From the NCBI GenBank assembly GCA_934182465.1, contig CAKPRG010000003.1, positions 124,001 through 188,000 on the forward strand: a stretch of 64,000 bases of DNA, written 5' to 3'. This document shows, in pieces, positions 39,100 to 46,228 of this stretch. The translations under genes and the position numbers were made by a program. The number at the start of each line of letters is the position of its first letter. The first letter of the stretch is position 1. Below the pieces are notes generated by a model that worked only from the letters and a program-made list of their open reading frames with translations, did no database searches and had not been told where the DNA came from. Source of the DNA: an uncultured Clostridia bacterium (lineage in GTDB: Bacteria; Bacillota; Clostridia; TANB77; CAG-508).

Positions 39100-41886
39100 T
39101 TAGAATCCATTTTTATCTATCCACTTTAATTTATTTATTATAGACCAATCAGTTATATTGTTATTATTGTCTAAATAAACTTTTTGAAGTGAGCCTCCAT
39201 TTGCTTTATTCAAGTTTTTTATAATATCCAAATTTCTATAGTTTGCTACATTACCGTTTTCATCTTTTTCTTGGTAATTATCATACAAAACATTATTCTC
39301 TAAATTCAATTCTTCTAAATTTTTCAAATTTGATAATTGTTTTATAGATGTTATTTTATTTTCTTGTAAATATAATTTTTTCAAGCTTGTTAATTTTTCA
39401 ATACCATCTAAGCTTTTTATCGATTGTCCTCTTAAATACAATTCTTGGAGATTTGGTAAATTTGCTGTGTATAAACCTGTTACATCTAAATTGTTTGAAT
39501 TAATATTATTGCTCCAATAATTCAAACTTAATACTAGTAAATTTGGTAAATTTATATTTTGAGGTATTGATAATACCCCATACTTACCAAATTCATCATC
39601 ATAAAAATATTTTAAACTCTGATTACCTGAAAGTTGTCGAAATAAATTATTATATCCATCTGGATTTAGTCCAGAAGCATTTATTGTAATTTTTTCTAAA
39701 TTTGATAAACTAGATAAATCTGGATAAACTGTAAATCCATTTGAACTTTGATAATAAAAGTCAATTGTCTTTACTGATATTGGTAATTTTACAGTATATA
39801 AACCTGGCTTATTCATCCTTACAGATGTAAGTTTTGTACAATTAGTTAAATCTAAAGTGTAATTTTGATTATTAGCATTATATGCATCTTGATATGCATA
39901 GCTTAAACTAGTAATCTCTGTACAATTTTCTAATTGCTTTAACAATTTTTCTTTTCCTCCTAAAGAAATTCCACAATTTGACCAAATATTATATAAAGTT
40001 GTACTACCACTACATCTACTTATTGTTGGTTGTATTTTCGTAATATCAATATTTTCATTGTTTATTACTAATTGTCTCATTGTTGTAATATTATTTAATA
40101 AAGTTAAATCTGTAATATTTGTATTTCTTAAATCAATTTCAATCAGCTTTTTAAAATCTTTTGCAAAATCAATTATTGATAAACCTGAAACATTATATAA
40201 ACTCAAATATTTTAATTCTGTTAGTTCTTTTAAAGTGTCATTTACAATTGTATTAACTGTAGAATCGCTTAATTTATTATTACTTGAATCCACTAAATTC
40301 AAATTATTTAATTTTAAATTATTTATTTTTTTATAATTTTTAATTAACTTAAAATTTTCTTCAGATAATGTTTGATTACTTAAATCTAAAACAGATGTAC
40401 TTTCATTTAATAAAAGTAAAGTATATTTACTTGGAATAGAGCAATTTGAACCACAATTATTTATTATATTTACAATAGAATATAAACTATCTGCATTCAT
40501 ATTTTCACACCCAGTCAAATATAGGCTTCTTATTCCAGTATATTGACTTAAATAAGAAACATATTTTAAATTACTATTATTTTTCAAATTAATATAGTAC
40601 AAATTATTATTGTTTTTTAAATATGCTAATGCATTTTCTTCATTTTTTTCTGTTTCATTATCTCCAAGTTTATTTCCATTTACAAACAAATATCTTAGAT
40701 TTGTCATATCTTGCAAACCATTCAGAGTAGTAATTTCATTACATTCCCCTCTTAATAAATATAAATTTTTAAAATCTTTTAATGCTTCAAAACTTGCTAT
40801 TTTATTATTATTTATTAATAAATATTGTATTGATTCTTTTGTATTTTTAGATAAATTCTTCAAGCATGAAATATCATCTAAATTTGATTTCACACCACTT
40901 GATTGTTCACTTGTAAAAATATTTTGCCAAATTGGATTATATCCAAAAATACCAAAATAATATAAATTTGATAAGTCAGTTTCTCCAATTCCTTTAGTGC
41001 TATCACATAATGTTGCTAATTGTTCATTTGCGTTAATATTGTTGCTACTTAATAGTAAATATAAAGTTTTCAACTTACCGACTTTTTTCAAAGCTGAATA
41101 ATCATTAATTTTACAATTTTGAAAATATATGTAATCTAAATTTATAGCATCTTGTAATCCTTCTAAATCTTCTTTTTGTATATTTACAAAATTAATTTCT
41201 TTTAATGATCCTAAATTCGATATCTTAGTTAGATCAATATTTGAATCAGATATTGTTATAGATGTTACAGTTCGAATATCATTTAAAGTTATATCATCTT
41301 CTTTTCCTAAAACTTTTAACCAATCTGCATCTTTATCTTTTGAAAAAACAACTTTGCTTAATTCTGTTGTTTTAGCAGTATCTGTTGCTCCTATTCTATT
41401 TTCATTATTTTTTGAACAATAATATATTTTTAAATCACTAGTTACACCATAAATATCTTCAAATTCTGCATATATTCCTTTTCCTGTTAAACTATTCTCT
41501 CCACCTTTCAATTGTTTAGCAATTTCTTCTGGAAGTGCTGATTTCTCAATAAAATAATATTCTTTGTATGAACTTGTATCTAAGAAAAAATATGAACTGT
41601 TTTTTGCTCTTTGAAAATATTTTTTCGTATTTGATTCATTTATTAATCCATCTAATTTATTATCATATTTTTCTACTTCATCATAATATTTCACATATTC
41701 TGTTTGTAAAAATTCTTCTAATACAGCAACACTTTGCATATATGTTGCATTTTGTGCTTGTGTTATTATTCCATTATCTCCTATTGTTGCATTTAAACTT
41801 ACACCTGCTAAAATCAGCATTACTATAATGGAAATTACTAGTGCTATTAATGTTATACCATTTTGAAATAATTTTCTTTCGTTCAT
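39100..41886 (-). CDS. Leucine-rich-repeat surface protein with type IV pilin-like N-terminus
   Basis: 928 residues. The N-terminus NGITLIALVISIIVMLILAGVSLNATIGDNGIITQAQ is the pilin-like segment common in Clostridia: Gly then a hydrophobic helix, without the usual Glu5. After a linker (about 45-200) come many leucine-rich repeats, for example NLYLLRGECNEITTLNGLQDMTNL, and near the C-terminus LPNLQELYLRGQSIKSLDGIEKLTSLKKLYLQENKIT, which is internalin-like. It is likely a surface adhesin or recognition protein. The upstream region has an unusual structured leader. No pilus genes are near. AGGAGG precedes the ATG. Confidence 0.85.
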   Translation of the reverse strand: MNERKLFQNGITLIALVISIIVMLILAGVSLNATIGDNGIITQAQNATYMQSVAVLEEFLQTEYVKYYDEVEKYDNKLDGLINESNTKKYFQRAKNSSYFFLDTSSYKEYYFIEKSALPEEIAKQLKGGENSLTGKGIYAEFEDIYGVTSDLKIYYCSKNNENRIGATDTAKTTELSKVVFSKDKDADWLKVLGKEDDITLNDIRTVTSITISDSNIDLTKISNLGSLKEINFVNIQKEDLEGLQDAINLDYIYFQNCKINDYSALKKVGKLKTLYLLLSSNNINANEQLATLCDSTKGIGETDLSNLYYFGIFGYNPIWQNIFTSEQSSGVKSNLDDISCLKNLSKNTKESIQYLLINNNKIASFEALKDFKNLYLLRGECNEITTLNGLQDMTNLRYLFVNGNKLGDNETEKNEENALAYLKNNNNLYYINLKNNSNLKYVSYLSQYTGIRSLYLTGCENMNADSLYSIVNIINNCGSNCSIPSKYTLLLLNESTSVLDLSNQTLSEENFKLIKNYKKINNLKLNNLNLVDSSNNKLSDSTVNTIVNDTLKELTELKYLSLYNVSGLSIIDFAKDFKKLIEIDLRNTNITDLTLLNNITTMRQLVINNENIDITKIQPTISRCSGSTTLYNIWSNCGISLGGKEKLLKQLENCTEITSLSYAYQDAYNANNQNYTLDLTNCTKLTSVRMNKPGLYTVKLPISVKTIDFYYQSSNGFTVYPDLSSLSNLEKITINASGLNPDGYNNLFRQLSGNQSLKYFYDDEFGKYGVLSIPQNINLPNLLVLSLNYWSNNINSNNLDVTGLYTANLPNLQELYLRGQSIKSLDGIEKLTSLKKLYLQENKITSIKQLSNLKNLEELNLENNVLYDNYQEKDENGNVANYRNLDIIKNLNKANGGSLQKVYLDNNNNITDWSIINKLKWIDKNGF

Positions 41887-41921
41887 CCGTGTTTTTCCTC
41901 CTATGTTTTTTATAATTATTT

Positions 41922-42076
41922 AGGAGAAATATCTTCACACTTAATATTTCTCCTTTTAAATCCATAAAAAACAAATAGTCTAATGACTTTTGCTTTCCTA
42001 TTTGAAAGAAAACCATTTCAAAACTTTCCTTTATTCTATTTTTATGGATTTTCTTTAAGTTCAATGCTTAAAGAAA
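41922..42076 (-). ncRNA. Structured leader RNA of the LRR gene (candidate cis-regulatory RNA)
   Basis: On the minus strand a 13-bp closing stem (AAATCCATAAAAA with TTTTTATGGATTT, 41958-42051) encloses two hairpins: TTTGAAA/TTTCAAA and AGTC-ATTA-GACT, a three-way junction. A second hairpin nearer the gene, AGGAGAAATAT/ATATTTCTCCT (41922-41954), hides an AGGAG. A 10-bp hairpin at 42050-42076 precedes the junction. The junction strand AGGAAAGCAAAAGTC loosely recalls cyclic-di-GMP-I cores but does not match their consensus. Confidence 0.45.
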
Positions 42077-42078
42077 AT

Positions 42079-42128
42079 AAAAAAAGACATGAATCAGTAT
42101 ATTTTTATATACTTTCATATCTTTTTTT
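42079..42128. terminator. Bidirectional terminator-like hairpin
   Basis: AAAAAAAGA-AGTATAT-TTTT-ATATACT-TCTTTTTTT stem with internal mismatches and T-runs on both strands. On the minus strand it lies just upstream of the LRR leader. Confidence 0.6.
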
Positions 42129-42171
42129 ATTAATTATTTTTTACATAAAAAAACTTTTATAATCTAAAGTG

Positions 42172-42200
42172 TTGACTTGAAATTTAGTAAATGGTAGAAT
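42172..42200 (+). promoter_or_regulatory. Orphan sigma-A promoter
   Basis: TTGACT (42172-42177), 17-base spacer, TAGAAT (42195-42200). The predicted transcript runs straight into a hairpin at 42212-42250, so it would make only a very short RNA. Confidence 0.6.
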
Positions 42201-42211
42201 TTTATTAAATG

Positions 42212-42250
42212 AAAACAATCTTTAAGCATTGAAATTAAAGATTGTTTTAT
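42212..42250 (+). terminator. Hairpin/terminator directly after the orphan promoter
   Basis: AAAACAATCTTTAA and TTAAAGATTGTTTT pair perfectly and end in a T-run. The loop CTTTAAGCATTGAA also occurs, on the opposite strand, in the LRR leader hairpin at 42050-42076. Confidence 0.65.
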
Positions 42251-42328
42251 TTTTATATTGATTTCTGTATACCATTTAGTAACGCTTTTATATAATATAA
42301 AGTTTAAATAGCTTTCAAAATTGTAAAA

Positions 42329-42364
42329 AAAGATGTAAAATACATTTCTATATTTTACATCTTT
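42329..42364 (-). terminator. Terminator of the 42371-42703 gene
   Basis: AAAGATGTAAAATA and TATTTTACATCTTT, 14 bp perfect, followed by T-runs on the minus strand. Confidence 0.9.
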
Positions 42365-42370
42365 CTCATT

Positions 42371-42703
42371 TTATTTAGATTCCCAACGAAACATTTTTAT
42401 ATCTTTATATTTATCTAATATTTTCATATATTTTTGATATTCTTCTTCCCATAATGCATCTGGAACTTTATCAAATGCCGAAAATATTTTATCTGCCTCT
42501 TGCAAAAATATAATTTGTTGTTGAGGTGATAGTTTATCGTATTTTATACTAAAAGCATATAATTTATCTAATGTTTCATTTGCTTTTATAAATGACCAAA
42601 AATCGGTTACATTCATACCTGCCATTTTTATTTGAGCTACAGCTAACACTGTTAAAAATAGTATTACTGTTAATAGTATAAAAATTACTGCTAAAAATTC
42701 CAT
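42371..42703 (-). CDS. Single-pass membrane protein, unknown
   Basis: 110 residues. One N-terminal membrane helix (LAVIFILLTVILFLTVLAVAQI) is followed by a helical cytoplasmic part: NETLDKLYAFSIKYDKLSPQQQIIFLQEADKIFSAFDKVPDALWEEEY. GAAGG precedes the ATG at a rather long distance. It lies divergently from the cotJ operon with about 180 bases between. I do not recognise it. Confidence 0.65.
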   Translation of the reverse strand: MEFLAVIFILLTVILFLTVLAVAQIKMAGMNVTDFWSFIKANETLDKLYAFSIKYDKLSPQQQIIFLQEADKIFSAFDKVPDALWEEEYQKYMKILDKYKDIKMFRWESK

Positions 42704-42887
42704 ATTACACCAGCCTTCTTTTGTTCTTTGAAGATTATAACATATTACTTTTTTTAAATCAATATTTATTTAATATACATCTATTAAATTTTTTATCTAC
42801 AATTTTGTTTTTATTATTCATACACAGTAACCAAATTAATTTTTCTTTCATATTATTTACTATAACTAATAAAGGAGGTTATTTTTA

Positions 42888-43271
42888 ATGAGAAGATGCT
42901 GTAACAATAGAAATAGCAACACAAATAATAGTAACTATTATAATCCTAGAACAGGTTGTGGTTGCAATTTATATAATATAAATAATATTACTCCCAGAAA
43001 TTCTAACTATTCTTGTAGCTCAGAACTTGACGAATGCGAATGTGGCTTCTCTAACTCAAGTAGCGAGATGTTTACGCAAAACCCAATGTACGGTCACGCG
43101 TATGTGCCTAATCAAAAAATGGGAAACGTTTTTAACCAAAATTGCGGATTAGCAAATGGAACTATTTTTCCAGAACTTGTTAGTCCTTATGCTCCAAATG
43201 ATTCTGTAATTGAAGCAGAATATTTAGAATCAAATGTAATAGAAAGTGGGTGTGAAAATAATGGCATGTAA
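42888..43271 (+). CDS. cotJA: Spore coat protein CotJA-like, with Asn/Cys-rich N-terminal extension
   Basis: 127 residues. The C-terminal part carries the CotJA signature: HAYVPNQKMGNVFNQNCGLANGTIFPELVSPY. The first 60 residues are rich in Asn, Cys, Tyr and Ser (RRCCNNRNSNTNNSNYYNP), a coat-protein-like composition absent from the short B. subtilis CotJA. AGGAGG precedes the ATG. Its last codons overlap the cotJB start. CATACA at 42819-42824 could belong to a mother-cell sigma promoter, but I see no firm -35. It acts in the spore coat. Confidence 0.85.
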   Translation: MRRCCNNRNSNTNNSNYYNPRTGCGCNLYNINNITPRNSNYSCSSELDECECGFSNSSSEMFTQNPMYGHAYVPNQKMGNVFNQNCGLANGTIFPELVSPYAPNDSVIEAEYLESNVIESGCENNGM

Positions 43272-43527
43272 TTGTAGTTGTAACAATTCTAATCAACAAC
43301 AAATGCTTATGCAAATTCGTGAATTAAAATTTTCTGTTAATGATTTAGCTCTTTATTTAGACACTCACCCTTGTGATAAAAGAGCTATAAGACTTCATAA
43401 TGAATATAGTAATCAGCTTAGAAATTTAACAGACGAATATCAAAGAAAATTTGGGCCATTAACAATTGAATGTCCTTGCAATAAATGGCGTTGGATAGAT
43501 TTACCTTGGCCTTGGGAAAGGAGTTAA
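43261..43527 (+). CDS. cotJB: Spore coat protein CotJB
   Basis: 88 residues from MACNCSCNNSN, overlapping the cotJA stop, so translation is coupled. The CotJB core is clear: LMQIRELKFSVNDLALYLDTHPCDKRAIRLHNEY, then YQRKFGPL and the Trp-rich end WRWIDLPWPWERS. CotJB is an inner spore-coat component encoded with CotJA and CotJC. The Cys/Asn-rich first dozen residues are an addition to the basic family. Confidence 0.92.
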   Translation: MACNCSCNNSNQQQMLMQIRELKFSVNDLALYLDTHPCDKRAIRLHNEYSNQLRNLTDEYQRKFGPLTIECPCNKWRWIDLPWPWERS

Positions 43528-43530
43528 ATT

Positions 43531-44205
43531 ATGTGGACTTATAATAAACATTTACAATACCCTATAAATATTCGTACACCAAATCCAAAGCTTGCTCAAA
43601 TTATTATTTCTCAATATGGTGGTCCTGATGGCGAGCTTGGTGCTTCTTTAAGATATCTTTCTCAAAGATTTGGTATGCCAGATCAAAAATCTAAAGCTGT
43701 TTTAAACGATATTGGCACTGAAGAACTTGGGCATTTAGAAATGGTAGGAACTTTAGTGCATCAATTAACTAAAGGTTGTAGTCCTCAACAAATGCAAGAA
43801 TTAGGTTTAGGGGCATATTATACAGATCATGGATTTGGTGTATATCCACAAGCAGCTGCTGGATTTCCTTGGAATGCTGCAAGTATTGCTGTAAAAGGTG
43901 ATCCTGTTGCTGATTTAACAGAGGATTTAGCAGCAGAACAAAAAGCTAGAGCAACTTATGAAAAATTAATTGATCTTTGTAAAGATGATCCAGATGTACT
44001 TGATGTTCTTAGATTTTTAAGAGAAAGAGAAGTCGTTCATTTTCAAAGATTTGGTGAAGCTTTAAATAATGTTCAAGATAAACTTGCTGAAAAGCGTTGG
44101 TATACTGGCATGGGAAATAATGCAATAAATGGTATAAATACTTTAAATAATTTTAACAATAATAATGATAATAATAATTCTTGTGGTTCTTGTAACAATT
44201 TTTAG
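43531..44205 (+). CDS. cotJC: Spore coat protein CotJC (manganese catalase family)
   Basis: 224 residues. MWTYNKHLQYPINI begins the CotJC/Mn-catalase fold. Di-metal ligands are visible as GPDGELGASLRYL (Glu), IGTEELGHLEMV (Glu-x-x-His), DLAAEQKARATYE (Glu) and REREVVHFQRFGEAL (Glu-x-x-His). It may break down peroxide at the spore surface. A short Asn/Cys-rich tail (NNNNDNNNSCGSCNNF) is unusual and matches the extra Asn/Cys regions of cotJA and cotJB here. AAAGGAG precedes the ATG. Last gene of the cotJ operon. Confidence 0.95.
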   Translation: MWTYNKHLQYPINIRTPNPKLAQIIISQYGGPDGELGASLRYLSQRFGMPDQKSKAVLNDIGTEELGHLEMVGTLVHQLTKGCSPQQMQELGLGAYYTDHGFGVYPQAAAGFPWNAASIAVKGDPVADLTEDLAAEQKARATYEKLIDLCKDDPDVLDVLRFLREREVVHFQRFGEALNNVQDKLAEKRWYTGMGNNAINGINTLNNFNNNNDNNNSCGSCNNF

Positions 44206-44213
44206 AATATTTG

Positions 44214-44290
44214 AAAAATAAGTGGACATATACGTTTGCAAATGTATTTTATTAAATTATACTTTTGCAAATAATGTCCACTTTTATTTT
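44214..44290. repeat. Inverted repeat with GTGGACAT arms, copy 2
   Basis: AAAATAAGTGGACAT and ATGTCCACTTTTATTTT are inverted arms differing by two bases in length. Inner TTTGCAAA-containing segments extend the pairing. It lies 9 bases after the cotJC stop and ends in a T-rich stretch, so it probably terminates the cotJ operon and the convergent toxN transcript. Confidence 0.75.
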
Positions 44291-44319
44291 ATAAATTGAA
44301 AATTTTATTAATTTTTGTT

Positions 44320-44832
44320 TTATAAATTTATAAAATTGTATTCAATACACTTTTCCTCTAATAATTTAAAATTGCAACATCTAGCTTTTATATTCTCTGG
44401 CAATTTTTCATTGTTGTATAATTGATACAATTTAAACGATTTATTTTTTACTTGCTTATAGTTTGCATTTAACCATTCTAGCTGTTCTCTTAATAATTTT
44501 TGATATTTTAATTCCGCAATAGTTAAAGTTTCTTTATTTAAATCTACTAAAGAGTAATTTTTAGGAGTTACTGGTATCATATTATTAAAATTCACAGCTC
44601 CTAATTCGCCATCTTTGATTTTGAAAAAATCTACTGTATTTTTCATATTTCTGTGTTTAATTTTAGGACTTGATAATGGAGCAAAATATTCACAAGAATC
44701 TATTTTAAATAATATTCCTATAAACGGTCTCAATTCTTTTTCATTTTTATTATAAGATACCTTATTATCAAATTCTCTTAAATAATCACAATACTTTGAA
44801 TCAACTCTAACAATTTTTAAATTTATAATCAT
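44320..44832 (-). CDS. toxN: Type III toxin-antitoxin endoribonuclease (ToxN/AbiQ family)
   Basis: 170 residues, normal for the family. Conserved blocks, in order: YLREFDNKV (17-25), RPFIGILF (35-42), YFAPLSSPKIKH (49-60, with the Ser and Lys of the active-site region), the NNMIPV block (83-88), the QKLLREQLEWLNANYKQV helix and the C-terminal CNFKLLEEKC. ToxN cuts RNA at A-rich sites and is held inactive by RNA pseudoknots made from its own repeat transcript, causing growth arrest or abortive infection when released. AAGGAGG precedes the ATG. Upstream lie a terminator and three 35-nt repeats, exactly the expected antitoxin. Whether it is toxIN, cptIN or tenpIN type is not settled. Confidence 0.94.
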   Translation of the reverse strand: MIINLKIVRVDSKYCDYLREFDNKVSYNKNEKELRPFIGILFKIDSCEYFAPLSSPKIKHRNMKNTVDFFKIKDGELGAVNFNNMIPVTPKNYSLVDLNKETLTIAELKYQKLLREQLEWLNANYKQVKNKSFKLYQLYNNEKLPENIKARCCNFKLLEEKCIEYNFINL

Positions 44833-44884
44833 TATAAATTACCTCCTTAGCATTTTTATTATATATTATAGTAAAAAATATAGC

Positions 44885-44920
44885 AATATAAAAGGATTAG
44901 AGTTTTACCTCTAATCCCCC
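44885..44920 (-). terminator. Attenuating terminator between antitoxin RNA and toxN
   Basis: Minus strand GGATTAGAG-GTAAAA-CTCTAATCC followed by TTTT, a 9-bp perfect stem. Type III systems use such a terminator to make the antitoxin RNA in excess over toxin mRNA. Confidence 0.88.
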
Positions 44921-44926
44921 TTTTTT

Positions 44927-45033
44927 AAGTTCCAATTTATGGCTGGAAACACCGCTTTTTCAAATTCCAATTTATGGCTGGATTCACCGCTTTTTTAAGT
45001 TCCAATTTATGGCTGGATTCACCAACTTTTTTT
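44927..45033 (-). ncRNA. toxI: Type III antitoxin RNA: three tandem 35-nt repeats
   Basis: Units start at 44927, 44962 and 44997, a strict 35-base period, with no spacers. In RNA sense each reads an A-run, then GCGGUG (GUUGGUG in the first), UCCAGCCAUAAAUUGGAA and a short tail. UCCA pairs with UGGA. The GCC in the loop can pair with the upstream GGU, giving an H-type pseudoknot as in ToxI and AntiQ. Three repeats of about 35 nt, followed by a terminator and toxN, match the known architecture. Confidence 0.9.
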
Positions 45034-45090
45034 ATTAAAGCAATAATATTATATGCAAGATTTACAAATTTATTGCTTACTGTAATTAAT

Positions 45091-45119
45091 AATATAACAT
45101 ATTTTTTATTAATAATCAA
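45091..45119 (-). promoter_or_regulatory. Promoter of the toxI-toxN transcript
   Basis: TTGATT (45114-45119), 17-base spacer, TATATT (45091-45096) on the minus strand, about 50 bases before the first repeat. A TATAAT at 45048-45053 without a good -35 is an alternative. Confidence 0.6.
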
Positions 45120-45220
45120 TATTTTTTGCATATTTTATTAAAAGTTCCTGCAATAAAACTTGTACAATGTTTTGCTTTAATGCATCAATTGCTCTTAATA
45201 TTCCAATTTATTTCTTTCCA

Positions 45221-45919
45221 TTATTGTTCTTCTTTTAATACATCTATATCAACAGCATATTTTGACAAATCTTGACTATTAATATACACAGGAAATTGTT
45301 TTATATTTTTTTCTTCTATAATTCTTTCTGGATTTTTCCAAATATTTTTACTTTTAAATTTATATTTTTCACCATTTAAAGGACTATTCCATTCACAAAT
45401 AATATTATAAGGATTTCTTCCATTTACCATATATGTAGTATTCAAATCAGTTCTAACATAGTCTGCATATATCAAATCTCCATTTTCTTTTAAAAATTTT
45501 TCATCTTGTACTTTTTTTATATTTACAAATATTCCTACAACTCCACCTAAGAAAAAAATCATTCCAAATCCAGGAAATAACAAAAATAATTTATCTAATG
45601 ATTTCATTCCTATCTTATTTGGATTATCTTTATCATAATATATTTTTATTTCTTTCCCTTCATAAAAATCAAAAGAATATCCATTTAACTTTGATCTATA
45701 TTTTTTTCCTGCAACTGTATATGAAACATATACATCATGTTCTACATCATCATTATTATTATCTGTATGTGTTACTATTTCTTCAATAGTGCCAGTTGTT
45801 TCTATTTTATTTTCATAATTAAATATATTTCCACACAAAGCAATTCCAATTAAACAAAATATTGCTCCAACAATAACAAATATAACCCATAATAAAATAT
45901 CTAATTTATTTTCTTTCAT
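45221..45919 (-). CDS. DUF3592-type membrane protein
   Basis: 232 residues from MKENKLDIL, whose ATG follows TTGGGGATACTAAAA. Two membrane helices (about 8-29 and 109-132) flank an outer beta-rich domain: TTGTIEEIVTHTDNNNDDVEHDVYVSYTVAGKKYRSKLNG and GKEIKIYYDKDNPNKIG. The xxVxYxVxGKxYxS and YDxxNPxKxxL patterns are those of DUF3592. A second, similar soluble segment follows the second helix. Role unknown. It lies upstream of the toxin locus on the same strand but has no evident link to it. Confidence 0.7.
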   Translation of the reverse strand: MKENKLDILLWVIFVIVGAIFCLIGIALCGNIFNYENKIETTGTIEEIVTHTDNNNDDVEHDVYVSYTVAGKKYRSKLNGYSFDFYEGKEIKIYYDKDNPNKIGMKSLDKLFLLFPGFGMIFFLGGVVGIFVNIKKVQDEKFLKENGDLIYADYVRTDLNTTYMVNGRNPYNIICEWNSPLNGEKYKFKSKNIWKNPERIIEEKNIKQFPVYINSQDLSKYAVDIDVLKEEQ

Positions 45920-45966
45920 TTTTAGTATCCCCAATCTATTTTATTTTTTATACAACTTCTATACTA

Positions 45967-46107
45967 TTATTGAATTTTTACTTCATCAAAATTATACCTT
46001 TGATTGTTGAATCCAATAATTTTACAAATTCTACTGCATCTTGTTTTATGCCTACTACTATCTATTTTTATACTGCTATGAAATAATACTTCTATATCTT
46101 CTAACAT
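45967..46107 (-). CDS. Small open frame with good ribosome-binding site, possibly a gene remnant
   Basis: 46 codons starting MLEDIEVLFHSSIKID, six bases after GGAGGAAATGT. The first 16 residues recall the start of MBL-fold hydrolases (VLxHSSIKI), but no metal motif follows. After codon 18 the neighbouring frame reads GIKQDAVEFVKLLDSTIKG, which looks more protein-like, so a frameshift may have occurred. I cannot assign a function, and it may be a fossil. Confidence 0.35.
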   Translation of the reverse strand: MLEDIEVLFHSSIKIDSSRHKTRCSRICKIIGFNNQRYNFDEVKIQ

Positions 46108-46180
46108 ACATTTCCTCCTTAAATTTTATATATTAGCATTATATCATAAAATTTTTTCAATGTGCAATAAATCAAAAAGT

Positions 46181-46206
46181 AATCCCCTCACAAAAAGTGA
46201 AGGGAT
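46181..46206 (-). terminator. Terminator of the polysaccharide deacetylase gene
   Basis: AATCCCCTCAC-AAAAA-GTGAAGGGATT, one mismatch, with T-rich sequence on both sides, 22 bases after the stop codon. Confidence 0.8.
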
Positions 46207-46228
46207 TTTTTTCTTGTTCTTATAACGT

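Larger units (their letters stand above)
41887..42370. other. Intergenic region, 484 bases, rich in hairpins
   Basis: Between the LRR gene and the 42371-42703 gene. It holds the LRR leader structures, a bidirectional terminator-like hairpin at 42079-42128, a plus-strand promoter and hairpin at 42172-42250 and the terminator at 42329-42364. Open frames here look spurious. Confidence 0.6.

Noticed and set aside
41774..42064. 96-codon open frame overlapping the LRR gene start
   Set aside because: It lies in the structured leader and antisense-free overlap of the real gene; no ribosome-binding site and atypical composition.
44927..45033. CRISPR array (short regular repeats)
   Set aside because: The 35-bp units are contiguous without spacers, there are only three, and a ToxN-type toxin follows, so an RNA antitoxin is the better explanation.
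44937..45131. 64-codon open frame across the antitoxin repeats
   Set aside because: It simply reads through the tandem repeats; no ribosome-binding site and no protein-like pattern.
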